A DNA stretch of 64,000 nucleotides from Bradyrhizobium sp. BRP22 (GCF_020194175.1 NZ_JADYVX010000003.1:1-64000), one strand, 5' to 3'. Positions 18,530 to 27,276 are shown, counted from the stretch's first letter. Translations and numbers: made by a program. The notes: generated by a model not told the origin, from the letters alone.

Positions 18530-18556
18530 AAAAGGCCGCCCCGAAGGACGGCCTTT
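18530..18556 (-). terminator. rho-independent terminator of the Lys-rich protein gene
   Basis: Stem AAAGGCCG (18531-18538) with CGGCCTTT (18549-18556). On the minus strand the stem is followed by TTTTGA, 19 bases after the stop of the small gene at 18575. Confidence 0.65.
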
Positions 18557-18574
18557 CTCCCCAAGAATCCTGTC

Positions 18575-18790
18575 TTACTGATGCATCGTGTCTTCGCCGG
18601 ATTTCTTCGACGACTTCTTGGCGACCTTCTTCGAGCTCTTCTTCGGCGCCATTTTCGACGCGTCGTCCTTGCTCGCATTGTCGCTCTGCGCCGCGGGACC
18701 TGCGGCGCCGCCGGCCTTGTCGGAGGTCTGTGCTGAAGCTGCCGACGAAATGAAAGCAAGAGCGGTGGCGGCGATAATCAGTTTACGCAT
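18575..18790 (-). CDS. small exported Lys/Ser-rich protein
   Basis: A 71-residue protein with a signal peptide (MRKLIIAATALAFISSAASA, cleavage after the last Ala) and a mature tail of about 50 residues dominated by Lys, Ser and Ala, with repeats of the KKSSKK type. Charge and low complexity suggest a disordered cationic periplasmic protein, perhaps binding envelope polyanions or DNA. No family was recognised. A near-perfect sigma-EcfG promoter lies 33 bases upstream, so it is probably induced in the general stress response. A terminator follows the stop. Confidence 0.8.
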   Translation of the reverse strand: MRKLIIAATALAFISSAASAQTSDKAGGAAGPAAQSDNASKDDASKMAPKKSSKKVAKKSSKKSGEDTMHQ

Positions 18791-18822
18791 CGGATGGTTC
18801 TCCCAAGTTGGCCCCCGCCACC

Positions 18823-18848
18823 AACGGAACCGCGATGCTTCCAGTTCC
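18823..18848 (-). promoter_or_regulatory. sigma-EcfG promoter for the Lys-rich protein gene
   Basis: On the minus strand GGAAC (complement of 18844-18848), 17 bases, then CGTT (complement of 18823-18826). This is an exact match to the alphaproteobacterial general stress consensus GGAAC-N16/17-CGTT. The start codon at 18790 is 33 bases downstream. Confidence 0.75.
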
Positions 18849-18851
18849 GTT
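18826..18851 (+). promoter_or_regulatory. sigma-EcfG promoter for the ClpP-like gene
   Basis: On the plus strand GGAAC at 18826-18830, 17 bases, then CGTT at 18848-18851, an exact consensus match. It overlaps the minus-strand promoter almost completely because the block AACGGAAC...GTTCCGTT is palindromic. The ClpP-like gene begins 97 bases downstream. Confidence 0.75.
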
Positions 18852-18947
18852 GCAGAGATCAGCTGTCCGTGAGCGGCGCGTGAACTGCCGCACCGTCACG
18901 CCGACCCTCTGCTCGTTTTCTCATCACGCCGACAACAGGTAACCAGG

Positions 18948-19517
18948 ATGGCCGCCGATATCCTTCCCGCTTCCGCCTTCAAGAATCCCGCCGTCGTGCT
19001 CTCGGGCGTGGTCGACTACAGCATGTACGTCAGCTTCCGCCAGCAATTCGACAATGCCGCCGGGCGGGACCTCGTCGTGGTCGAGCTCTCGACCCTTGGC
19101 GGCGACCCGGAGGTGGCACGGATGATGGGCGAGGACATCCGCTTTGCGAGCGAGATGGAGCCGGCGCGCCGCTTCGTATTCCTTGGCAAGGCCGCGATCT
19201 ATTCCGCAGGCACCACCTTCATGAGTTTCTTCGTACGCGAGAACCGCTATCTGACCCGGGGCTCCCGCCTCATGATCCACGAGCGCAAGCTGACGCGGAC
19301 GCTGAACATCGACGGGCCGCTCACGGCGTGTCTTGCCAATGTGCAGGCGACCATCAACGAGATCCAGTGCTCGATCGAGATCCAGAACGAGGGATTTCAG
19401 AACCTCATCAACGGTTCGAGCGTGACGCTGGAGGAGGTCATCCGGCGCGCTCCGTCAAACTGGTATGTCGAGGCGAACGAGGCGCTGAAGCTCGGGCTCA
19501 TCGCAGCCGTGCTGTGA
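18948..19517 (+). CDS. ClpP-like serine protease
   Basis: A 189-residue protein with the ClpP/crotonase fold. The nucleophile region reads GKAAIYSAGTTFMSFF (Ser86) and the His region SRLMIHERKL (His111), in the spacing expected of ClpP. The third residue of the triad cannot be placed by eye. It is not the main ClpP: the N-terminal axial loop and many hydrophobic-patch residues differ, and no clpX or clpA is adjacent. The ATG at 18948 lies 97 bases after a consensus EcfG promoter, so it probably works under stress. The partner ATPase, if any, is unknown. Confidence 0.82.
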   Translation: MAADILPASAFKNPAVVLSGVVDYSMYVSFRQQFDNAAGRDLVVVELSTLGGDPEVARMMGEDIRFASEMEPARRFVFLGKAAIYSAGTTFMSFFVRENRYLTRGSRLMIHERKLTRTLNIDGPLTACLANVQATINEIQCSIEIQNEGFQNLINGSSVTLEEVIRRAPSNWYVEANEALKLGLIAAVL

Positions 19518-19601
19518 GGCCTGCCGCCGCCGCGCACGACGCGGGAACCCGCGACGCCCGCCAGGCGTTCTGGTCTTCGGGGTAGGCTTGAGGAGACGGC
19601 C

Positions 19602-19742
19602 ATGCGCTGGCGATCGACCACCGATCAGACGGATGCGATGCTTGGCAGCGGGCACGACGACGCCCTTTACGCCGTCGGCTGGACCATCAGCGGCCTGCTG
19701 ACGATAGCGACCATCGTCGCGATCTGGATGTTCGGGATTTGA
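19602..19742 (+). CDS. 46-residue single-span membrane peptide
   Basis: A short frame with a strong ribosome-binding site (GAGGAG, 7-8 bases before the ATG). The product has a polar N-terminus (MRWRSTTDQTDAMLGSGHDD) and one hydrophobic segment (VGWTISGLLTIATIVAIWMF) at the C-terminus, and it ends FGI. It lies 84 bases after the ClpP-like gene and may be on the same stress transcript. No family recognised. Support is the ribosome-binding site and the clear membrane segment only. Confidence 0.6.
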   Translation: MRWRSTTDQTDAMLGSGHDDALYAVGWTISGLLTIATIVAIWMFGI

Positions 19743-19821
19743 GGGGACTACCGTCGGGTGCCGGCCTCAGGTCGGATCGAGCCTGTCCGCAGCGTGTTTG
19801 CAGGGTCGTCAGGCGCGGTGG

Positions 19822-19896
19822 TGGTGGACGCACAAGGGATCGAACCTTGGACCTCTCCCGTGTGAAGGGAACGCTCTCCCGCTGAGCTATGCGTCC
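19822..19896 (-). tRNA. tRNA-Val (anticodon CAC)
   Basis: On the minus strand the acceptor GGACGCA pairs with TGCGTCC. The D arm is AGCTCAGCGGGAGAGC, the anticodon stem-loop TTCCC-TTCACAC-GGGAG with CAC at 34-36, and the T arm AGGTTCGATCCCTT. Discriminator A and an encoded CCA follow. It reads GUG codons. Confidence 0.95.
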
Positions 19897-20021
19897 GGGA
19901 TCTGGCGCGACCGAAAGCCAGAGGCGACCGGCCGGAAACAGGCTTGGGCCAGAACCCGCGATTTACGAAGGGCGGGGTAGGGTGTCAAGCCAAAGCAGAC
20001 CACCGAAGCGCCAAAGCGCCT

Positions 20022-21287
20022 TTATGCGCCCTGCTGACGGGCGCGGGCCGCGCGGGATTGCAGGGCCCGGATGCGTTCGGCGAGCGTTCCGCCGCCTTCG
20101 GGCAGGCCGCTCGCCGCGGGCACGCCGTTCGCGGCGCCCTTGGCGGCTTTCGGCCCCACTTTGGCCGGTACTGCTGGCTCCGCGGCCAGCATGGCCTCGA
20201 TCGCCGAATTTGGCCCTTCGAGCTGGATCGCCAGCTTCGCCACTTCGGCGGCGATGTCGTTGATGCGCTCGCGCAGCAGCGCGTTTTCCTGCTGCGGGAT
20301 CGCATCGATGTCCCGCTGCAGCTTCGACCGTTCGTCGCGGGCGATGCGCAGTTGTTCTTCCAGCGCGGCCTTCTCGGTCTCGAGCTTTTCGAGGGCGGGC
20401 GATTTGCCGCCGTTCATCGCCGCGATCTCGTCGCGCAGCTCCTTCACCGTGCGCTGGGCGGCCTCATTGGCCTGCCGGAGCTGGTTGTTCTCGAATTCCC
20501 GTTCGGCCAAGAGCTTGTCCTGGGTCGCAAGCCGCCCCTCCAGTTCGTTGACGCGGTTGCCGAGCGTCTCGGCTTCCTTGACCTGGGCGGTCAGTTGGCC
20601 GTCGAGGTCGGCGACGCGCTGGCTCAGATTCGCGACCTGGCTCCGCGCCTCCGCGAGCTCGCGGGTCGCGGTCTCGGATTCGCTGCGTTCCTGGACCAGG
20701 CGGGCCTGGGTTGCGGCGAAGTCCTTTTCGGCGTCGCTGACCCGGTCCTTCAATTCCTCGATCTGGGTGCGGACGGAGACCAGCTCGATCTGACGGCTGT
20801 CCGCCGTCATCGAGCGGTCGCTCAGTTCGGCATTGATCTTGCCGAGCTCGTGCTGCTTGTCCGCCAGTGCCTGCGCCGCGGCGCGCAACTGCTCGGTCTT
20901 GGCGGCGAACTCCTCTTCGGTGGCGCGAAGCTGCTCCTTCATCGCCTTTTCGCGCGCCTCCAACGCAAAGATCGCGGCGTTCTTCTCGCCAAGCTCGATC
21001 TTCATGCGGTTGATCGCGTCGGTCTTCTTGCCGAGTTCGGCCAACTGGCTCGTGGTCTTGCTCTTGAGCTGCTCGACGCTCATCTCCAGCCGCCGCGCCG
21101 ACATTGCGAATTCCGCGCGCAACTGGTCCTTGTCGGCCTGGATCTCGGCCATCGACAGCGGGGTTGCGGCCTCAATGCGACGCGTCGTCAGCCGGACCGC
21201 CCGGTTATGCACCAGCGGCACGATCATCAGACCGCACAGCATCGAGACCAGAAAACCGATCGCCAGATACATGATCGGTTCGACCAT
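20022..21287 (-). CDS. membrane-anchored long coiled-coil protein
   Basis: A 421-residue protein. One N-terminal transmembrane segment (YLAIGFLVSMLCGLMIVPLV) is followed by about 330 residues of heptad-rich coiled coil (45-355) and a low-complexity Ala/Gly/Pro tail. The topology places the coil in the cytoplasm, since the hydrophobic segment is at the very start and is followed by VHNRAVRLTTRR. No enzymatic motif. It could act as a scaffold or in division or envelope organisation; related proteins are annotated only as hypothetical. The tRNA-Val lies just downstream on the same strand. Confidence 0.85.
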   Translation of the reverse strand: MVEPIMYLAIGFLVSMLCGLMIVPLVHNRAVRLTTRRIEAATPLSMAEIQADKDQLRAEFAMSARRLEMSVEQLKSKTTSQLAELGKKTDAINRMKIELGEKNAAIFALEAREKAMKEQLRATEEEFAAKTEQLRAAAQALADKQHELGKINAELSDRSMTADSRQIELVSVRTQIEELKDRVSDAEKDFAATQARLVQERSESETATRELAEARSQVANLSQRVADLDGQLTAQVKEAETLGNRVNELEGRLATQDKLLAEREFENNQLRQANEAAQRTVKELRDEIAAMNGGKSPALEKLETEKAALEEQLRIARDERSKLQRDIDAIPQQENALLRERINDIAAEVAKLAIQLEGPNSAIEAMLAAEPAVPAKVGPKAAKGAANGVPAASGLPEGGGTLAERIRALQSRAARARQQGA

Positions 21288-21405
21288 GAACGGATTACTC
21301 CTGCGATAATAAGTCGTTAATCACAATGCCACGGGCGGCCGGCAAAACGCCAGCCAAATGCCCGTCCAAGGGTTATGGATTCGCGTTAAGGCGTTAACGG
21401 CAGGG

Positions 21406-22011
21406 TCAGAATGGGTTCCAGGTCGCGCGAGGGGTATATTTCAGATAACCGACACTGGCGCCGAGCCTGAGGCCGATGCCGGAACGGATCGGCACCAGCA
21501 CGATGTTGTTGGCCGTCAGCGCCGTCATGCCGAAACCGCCGACGATATAGGCCGAGCCGTCGATGCCGACGAAGCGCTGGTAGATCGCTTGCGTGGAGGG
21601 CAGGTTGTAGACCAGCGTCATGGTGCGGGCGCCATCACCGCCCCAATCGAAGCCGACCGACGGCCCCTGCCAATAGACCCGCAGGTCGCCGGCATTCTTG
21701 GTATAGAGCGTGCCTTCCCCGTAGCGCAGACCTGCGACGAAAGCGCCGGAGCCTTCTTCACCCAGCACGTAGCCATTGGGCAGGCCCCACTGGCTGACCG
21801 CGCGCTCGATGACGGAGGCTAGTCCGCGCGAGACGTTTCCAAAGAACTTGTGGCCGGCGGAGACCAGTTCGTCCGGTCCATAGGTGTTCGGACTAGGCTC
21901 GCGCTGCGGCGGCGGATATTGCGGCGGCGGGGCCTGCTGGGCGGCAACCGGCGCGGTCCAGCACATCAGCGCGGCGAACGCTGCCGCGACAAGCCGTGAT
22001 GCGAAACTCAT
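21406..22011 (-). CDS. eipA: DUF1134 envelope integrity protein (EipA-like)
   Basis: A 201-residue exported protein. A signal peptide (MSFASRLVAAAFAALMCW, cleaved near AAQQA) is followed by a Pro/Gln-rich linker and the DUF1134 domain from about 50 to the end, with GYVLGEEGSGAFVAGLRYG and GFDWGGDGARTMTLVYNLP. The Brucella homologue EipA is a periplasmic beta-barrel protein needed for cell-envelope integrity. It is a monocistronic gene in a region rich in envelope functions. Family assignment is confident; the function in this organism is inferred. Confidence 0.85.
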   Translation of the reverse strand: MSFASRLVAAAFAALMCWTAPVAAQQAPPPQYPPPQREPSPNTYGPDELVSAGHKFFGNVSRGLASVIERAVSQWGLPNGYVLGEEGSGAFVAGLRYGEGTLYTKNAGDLRVYWQGPSVGFDWGGDGARTMTLVYNLPSTQAIYQRFVGIDGSAYIVGGFGMTALTANNIVLVPIRSGIGLRLGASVGYLKYTPRATWNPF

Positions 22012-22103
22012 AAAGAACCCCTGCTATCGAAATTCCGGTCGCCGCCTTAACCTGACGCCAACAAGCTCGGCCCTAGGTTGCGCCCAGTGTCCCCTCGACT
22101 CGA

Positions 22104-22628
22104 ATGTTATCGATAGCAACTATGACGGTACAACGGCAGGAAATATGCCGCCGGCGCCCCGGAATAGCCTTTTTCATCTTCGTCACCGGTCTTTTAGCTT
22201 TGGTCGGCATTGATTCGGCAGTCCAGGCCGCAACGACCGAGCGGGTGGTGGTCAATCACTATTCCGGCCTCGCGATCGAGGGATTCGATCCGGTGGCCTA
22301 TTTCACCGATGCCGCTGCCGTTCAGGGCCTGCCGGACTTTGAGGCCGCGCAGGCCGGCGCAGTCTGGCGCTTTCGCAATGAAGGCAACCGCGCCTCCTTT
22401 GTCGCCCATCCGGAAATCTACGGTCCGCAGTTTGGCGGTTACGACCCGGTCGCTCTCGGCCGTGGCGTCACCTATGCCGGTAATCCACGGTTCTGGGCGG
22501 TGGCCGGGCAGCGACTCTATCTGTTCGGTCGGGAGGAAAACCGGGACGCCTTCGTCGCCGATCCCGGACGCTTCCTGAAGGACGCCACCGCGCGCTGGCC
22601 GGAGCTGGAGCAGACGCTGGCGCAGTAG
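22104..22628 (+). CDS. YHS domain-containing exported protein
   Basis: A protein of about 174 residues (168 if the ATG at 22122 is used; neither start has a clear ribosome-binding site). A hydrophobic segment (GIAFFIFVTGLLALVGI) acts as signal or anchor, then a YHS-type domain: GLAIEGFDPVAYFTD, WRFRNEGNRASFVAHPEIYGPQFGGY, and a final FGREENRDAFVADPGRFL. YHS domains often bind metals or occur beside metal transporters. There is no metal gene next to it; it converges with cysQ. Function unknown. Confidence 0.82.
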   Translation: MLSIATMTVQRQEICRRRPGIAFFIFVTGLLALVGIDSAVQAATTERVVVNHYSGLAIEGFDPVAYFTDAAAVQGLPDFEAAQAGAVWRFRNEGNRASFVAHPEIYGPQFGGYDPVALGRGVTYAGNPRFWAVAGQRLYLFGREENRDAFVADPGRFLKDATARWPELEQTLAQ

Positions 22629-22642
22629 CGCCCTCGGCAGGC

Positions 22643-23470
22643 TCAGCCGCGCGCCGCGGCGGGATCGCCCCAGGCAATGAATTCCGGCACGATGAAATCG
22701 TCGCGCTGGCCGAAGCGCAATGCCGCTCCCCGCGAATCAGTGATCTTGCCGCCGGCGGCAGTGACCACGGCATGGCCGGCCGCGACGTCCCATTCGGAGG
22801 TCGGCGCAAGGCGGGGATAGATGTCGACCTTGCCTTCGGCCACCCGCCCGAACTTTACCGCGGAGCCGAGTTCGGCCCGCACCGCGCCACCTCGATCGGC
22901 GATAAAGGCCTTCGTGCGCGCGTCGGCATGGGAGCGGCTGACCGCAACGGTCCATGGTTGTCCGAGCGGCGGGTGGAGACGGGTGCGGATCGGTTCGACA
23001 ACCGGTGGCGCGCCGTCGCGGACGATCAGCCGCTCGGCACCGCGGCCGACAATGCCGCGCCAGATCACACCCAGCGCCGGCGCCCCGACAATGCCGAGCA
23101 GCGGCGTTCCTTCGGTCACCAGGGCAAGGTTGACCGTGAACTCGTTGCGACCGGCGATGAATTCCTTGGTGCCGTCGAGCGGATCGATCAGGAAGAAGCT
23201 GTCCCTGTAGGGCGGCCTGGCCTGATGCGTGCGCTCCTCGGACAGCGACGGCACGTTTGGCGCAAGCCGCGCCAGGCCCTCGCCAATGATGCGGTCGGCT
23301 GCGAGATCGGCTTCAGTCACCGGCGAGCCGTCGCTCTTGCCCTCGACCTTCATGGCGCTGCGGTTGACCGCGAGGATGGCCTCGCCGGCCCGGATCACCA
23401 GCTCCGTCAGCGGTTCGATCAGCGCGGCCGCGGCATTGCCGTCGATCAGGGGCGGGCATGCCTCGTTCAT
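22643..23470 (-). CDS. cysQ: 3'(2'),5'-bisphosphate nucleotidase
   Basis: A 275-residue Mg-dependent phosphatase of the inositol monophosphatase superfamily that hydrolyses PAP/PAPS in sulfate assimilation. Motifs: SDGSPVTEADLAAD, IDPLDGTKEF (metal-binding Asp residues) and the C-terminal SEWDVAAGHAVVTAAGG. Length fits CysQ. It is divergent from chpT with only about 140 bases between the starts. No other sulfur gene is in the window. Confidence 0.92.
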   Translation of the reverse strand: MNEACPPLIDGNAAAALIEPLTELVIRAGEAILAVNRSAMKVEGKSDGSPVTEADLAADRIIGEGLARLAPNVPSLSEERTHQARPPYRDSFFLIDPLDGTKEFIAGRNEFTVNLALVTEGTPLLGIVGAPALGVIWRGIVGRGAERLIVRDGAPPVVEPIRTRLHPPLGQPWTVAVSRSHADARTKAFIADRGGAVRAELGSAVKFGRVAEGKVDIYPRLAPTSEWDVAAGHAVVTAAGGKITDSRGAALRFGQRDDFIVPEFIAWGDPAAARG

Positions 23471-23608
23471 AAGCGGTTCTCATCCTGCCGATGTTCCCAT
23501 ATCACTTCCGCCGCAAGCTGGCAGCATGCGGCTCCGCAGTGTATCAAGCCCAAAACCGTGCGTGATTCGCTCTCGTCCGCGCGTATCGCGGCATTCCAGG
23601 AACACTTC

Positions 23609-24253
23609 ATGTCTGGCACTCCGTCTCCCGGTCCCGCTCCCGATGCCCTCGAACTGGCGGCGCTGTTGTGCTCGCGCGTCTGCCACGATCTCATCAGTCC
23701 TGTCGGCGCGATCGTCAATGGCCTTGAGGTTCTCGACGACAATCCGAAGCCCGAGGACCGCGAATTCGCGCTCGACCTGATCCGCAAGAGCGCCAAGACC
23801 GCATCCGCCCGCCTGCAGTTCTGCCGGCTCGCCTTCGGCGCCGCCGGGTCGTCGGGCGCGCAGATCGATCTCGGCGATGCCCAGGCGATGGCGAAGGGGC
23901 ACATCGAGGACGGCAAGGTGACACTGACCTGGAATCTGCCGCGGCTGCTGCTGCCCAAGAACCGCGTCAAGCTGCTCCTCAACATGCTGCTCATCGCGCA
24001 GCAGACGATTCCGCGCGGCGGCACGCTGACGATCGATCCGGTCGGCGAAGGCGAGACGATGAGCTTTCGCATCATCGCGGCCGGGCTGAACTCCCGCGTG
24101 CCGCAGAACATCGTCGACATGCTCGGCAGCACGGCCGCCGCGGTCGATGCCCACGCCGTGCAGCCTTACTATACGAGACTGTTGGCGCAGGCCTGCGGAT
24201 TGACCGTCAAGCTCGCCCCCGAAGGCGAGACGGTGGTGGTCAGCGCGTCCTGA
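23609..24253 (+). CDS. chpT: histidine phosphotransferase ChpT
   Basis: A 214-residue dimeric phosphotransferase that passes phosphate from CckA to CtrA and CpdR in alphaproteobacteria. The phospho-acceptor helix reads LCSRVCHDLISPVGAIVNGL, followed by a degenerate Bergerat-like fold. The ATG at 23609 is chosen because the protein then begins just before the DHp helix; upstream residues in the same frame are antisense to cysQ. It sits directly before the che operon and about 10 kb from ctrA, its target. No other gene with this motif is in the window. Confidence 0.92.
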   Translation: MSGTPSPGPAPDALELAALLCSRVCHDLISPVGAIVNGLEVLDDNPKPEDREFALDLIRKSAKTASARLQFCRLAFGAAGSSGAQIDLGDAQAMAKGHIEDGKVTLTWNLPRLLLPKNRVKLLLNMLLIAQQTIPRGGTLTIDPVGEGETMSFRIIAAGLNSRVPQNIVDMLGSTAAAVDAHAVQPYYTRLLAQACGLTVKLAPEGETVVVSAS

Positions 24254-24543
24254 CGATTGCTGCATGATCTCCCGGCGCGCAGCCGCTTGAGAGATCATGC
24301 TCAACCGACAAGGTGGAGCGCCATCTGAGCTCCAGGCGAGCGCGTCGCGCGGGTCCGACGGCGGCCATAGCGTTAACCAATTGTTTGCAACTTGGCGTTG
24401 ATTTCGATCTTTTCTTCTTATCTCTTTGTTGATCCCGTTCTTTTCCACATACTCAACCAAACTTAAACGCTTTGCATGGAAGCTGGCCCAAGTTCCGTAA
24501 GGCGCGTCGATGTCGCGTGCCGCTGCGTACGAAGGCTGGGTTC

Positions 24544-27276
24544 ATGGACGATTTGATGCGGGAATTTCTGACCGAGACCAGCGAGAGTCTGGACACGGTC
24601 GACAATCAGTTGGTGAAGTTCGAGCAAGAGCCGAACAACGCGAAGATTCTCGATAACATTTTTCGCCTGGTGCACACCATCAAGGGGACCTGCGGCTTCC
24701 TGGGCCTGCCGCGGCTCGAAGCGCTGGCGCATGCCGGCGAGACCTTGATGGGCAAATTCCGCGACGGCATGCCGGTCACCGCGGAAGCAGTCACGCTGAT
24801 CCTGTCCAGCATCGACCGCATCAAGGAGATTCTCGCAGGGCTGGAAGCGACCGAGGCCGAGCCGGAAGGATCTGACGAAGATCTCATCGTCAAGCTGCAC
24901 GAGATGGCCGAGCGCAGTTTCGAAGCCATGGCCGCGGAAGCCGGTGCCGAGCCGGCAGCACCTGTGGTTGCCGCGCCGCCGCTGCAGCCCGCGGTGACGG
25001 AGGGCACGCTGGTGGTGCAAACGCTCGAACGTCCGCTGCGTCCCGGTGAAGTCTCGCTCGACGAACTCGAGCGCGCATTCCGCGAGACCGCCACCGAAGT
25101 GACGCCGCCCGCACCTGTTGCCGCGCCGGCGCCGAAGCCTGCCGCTGCCGCGGAGCCGGCGGCAGAGGTTGCCAAGGAGAAGAAGGCGCCGAGGAAGACG
25201 GTCGCCGTCGAAGGCGACATGCACGAGTCCGACAAGGTCGCCAACCAGTCGATCCGCGTCAACGTGGATACGCTGGAGCATTTGATGACCATGGTCTCCG
25301 AGCTGGTGCTGACCCGCAACCAGCTCCTGGAGATCTCCCGCCGCAACGAGGACACCGAGTTCAAGGTGCCGTTGCAGCGCCTCTCCAACGTCACCGCCGA
25401 GCTGCAGGAAGGCGTCATGAAGACGCGCATGCAGCCGATCGGCAACGCCTGGCAGAAGCTGCCGCGTATCGTGCGCGATCTCTCGGGCGAACTCGGCAAG
25501 CAGATCGAACTGGAGATGCATGGCGCCGACACCGAGCTCGACCGCCAGGTGCTCGATCTGATCAAGGATCCCCTGACGCACATGGTGCGCAACTCCGCCG
25601 ACCATGGTCTGGAGACCACGGCCGAGCGCGCGGCGGCCGGCAAGCCGGAGCAGGGCACCATCCGTCTCTCCGCCTATCATGAGGGCGGCCACATCATCAT
25701 CTGCATCGCCGACAACGGCCGCGGTCTCAACACCGAACGGATCAAGGCGAAAGCTCTGGCCAACGGCCTCGTCACCGAGGCTGAGCTGGAGAAGATGACG
25801 GAAGCGCAGATCCACAAGTTCATCTTCGCGCCGGGCTTCTCGACGGCCGCGCAAGTCACTTCGGTTTCCGGCCGCGGCGTCGGCATGGACGTGGTCCGCA
25901 CCAATATCGACCAGATCGGCGGCACCATCGACATCAAGTCGGTCGCCGGTGAGGGCTGCTCCGTCACCATCAAAATCCCGCTGACGCTCGCGATCGTGTC
26001 CGCGCTGATCGTCGAGGCAGGCGGCGACCGCTTCGCGATTCCCCAGCTCTCGGTCGTCGAACTGGTTCGCGCCCGGGCCAATTCCGAGCACCGCATCGAG
26101 CGCATCAAGGACACCGCCGTGCTGCGGCTGCGCAACAAGCTGCTGCCGCTGATGCATCTGAAGAAGCTGCTCAAGATCGACGATGGATCTTCCAGCGATC
26201 CCGAGAACGGCTTCATCGTGGTGACGCAGGTCGGCAGCCAGACTTTCGGCATCGTGGTCGACGGCGTGTTCCACACCGAGGAAATCGTGGTCAAGCCGAT
26301 GTCGACCAAGCTGCGTCACATCGACATGTTCTCCGGCAACACCATCCTTGGTGATGGCGCCGTCATCATGATCATCGATCCCAATGGCATTGCCAAGGCG
26401 CTCGGCGCTGCCGGCTCGTCCGCCCATGAGATGGCGGACGATAGCGCCGCGGCCCATGTCAGCGGCGAGCAGCTCACCTCGCTGCTCGTGTTCCGCGCCG
26501 GCACCAGCCAGCCCAAGGCGGTGCCGCTCGGGCTCGTCACGCGGCTTGAGGAGATCGCCACCGACAAGATCGAGCTCTCCAACGGCCGCTACATGGTGCA
26601 GTACCGCGATCAGTTGATGCCGCTGGTGCAGATGGCGGGCGTCAATGTGCAGACCTCCGGCTCGCAGCCGATCCTGGTGTTTGCCGACGACGGCCGCTCG
26701 ATGGGCCTCGTGGTCGACGAGATCATCGACATCGTCGAGGAGCGGCTTCACATCGAGGTCGTGGGCTCGCAGGATGGCATTCTCGGCTCGGCCGTGATCA
26801 AGGGCCAGGCGACCGAAGTGATCGACGTCGGCCACTTCCTGCCGATAGCCTTCGCCGACTGGTTCAGCCGCAAGGAGATGCGGCCGTCGTCCAACGCGCA
26901 ATCGGTGCTGCTGGTCGACGATAGCGCGTTCTTCCGCAACATGCTGGCGCCGGTCCTGAAGGCCGCCGGTTACAAGGTGCGCACCGCGCCGAACGCACAG
27001 GAAGGGCTTGCCGCGCTGCGTTCGGGGCAGTCGTTCGACGTGGTGCTGACCGACATCGAGATGCCGGAGATGAACGGCTTCGAGTTCGCCGAGAGCATCC
27101 GCTCCGATCAGCATTTGAGCGGCGTTCCGATCATTGCGCTGTCGGCGATGGTCTCGCCGGCTGCGATCGAGCGCGGACGGCAAGCCGGCTTCCATGATTA
27201 CGTGGCCAAATTCGACCGGCCCGGCCTGATCGCGGCGCTGAAGGAACAGACCGCCGAGGTCAGGAAAGCGGCATGA
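24544..27276 (+). CDS. cheA: chemotaxis histidine kinase CheA with tandem CheW and C-terminal REC domains
   Basis: A 910-residue hybrid CheA. An HPt domain (1-105) has His44 in RLVHTIKGTCGFLG. A Pro/Ala-rich linker (about 140-220) takes the place of a clear P2. Dimerisation begins at VDTLEHLMTMVSEL, the ATPase has HMVRNSADHGLE and GRGVGMDVV, then come two CheW-like regulatory domains and a receiver domain at about 786-905 with Asp837 in VVLTDIEMPEMNG. The ATG at 24544 opens the HPt domain. It heads cheA-cheW-cheY-cheB-cheR. The receiver may act as a phosphate sink or feedback element, which is inference from other CheA-REC hybrids. Confidence 0.95.
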   Translation: MDDLMREFLTETSESLDTVDNQLVKFEQEPNNAKILDNIFRLVHTIKGTCGFLGLPRLEALAHAGETLMGKFRDGMPVTAEAVTLILSSIDRIKEILAGLEATEAEPEGSDEDLIVKLHEMAERSFEAMAAEAGAEPAAPVVAAPPLQPAVTEGTLVVQTLERPLRPGEVSLDELERAFRETATEVTPPAPVAAPAPKPAAAAEPAAEVAKEKKAPRKTVAVEGDMHESDKVANQSIRVNVDTLEHLMTMVSELVLTRNQLLEISRRNEDTEFKVPLQRLSNVTAELQEGVMKTRMQPIGNAWQKLPRIVRDLSGELGKQIELEMHGADTELDRQVLDLIKDPLTHMVRNSADHGLETTAERAAAGKPEQGTIRLSAYHEGGHIIICIADNGRGLNTERIKAKALANGLVTEAELEKMTEAQIHKFIFAPGFSTAAQVTSVSGRGVGMDVVRTNIDQIGGTIDIKSVAGEGCSVTIKIPLTLAIVSALIVEAGGDRFAIPQLSVVELVRARANSEHRIERIKDTAVLRLRNKLLPLMHLKKLLKIDDGSSSDPENGFIVVTQVGSQTFGIVVDGVFHTEEIVVKPMSTKLRHIDMFSGNTILGDGAVIMIIDPNGIAKALGAAGSSAHEMADDSAAAHVSGEQLTSLLVFRAGTSQPKAVPLGLVTRLEEIATDKIELSNGRYMVQYRDQLMPLVQMAGVNVQTSGSQPILVFADDGRSMGLVVDEIIDIVEERLHIEVVGSQDGILGSAVIKGQATEVIDVGHFLPIAFADWFSRKEMRPSSNAQSVLLVDDSAFFRNMLAPVLKAAGYKVRTAPNAQEGLAALRSGQSFDVVLTDIEMPEMNGFEFAESIRSDQHLSGVPIIALSAMVSPAAIERGRQAGFHDYVAKFDRPGLIAALKEQTAEVRKAA

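Noticed and set aside
19822..19896. tRNA-Val as an integration site for a mobile island
   Set aside because: No integrase gene, direct repeat of the tRNA 3-prime end, or composition change is visible on either side.
24360..24400. CtrA box before cheA (TTAACCAATTGTTTGC)
   Set aside because: Only the first half matches; the second TTAA is absent.
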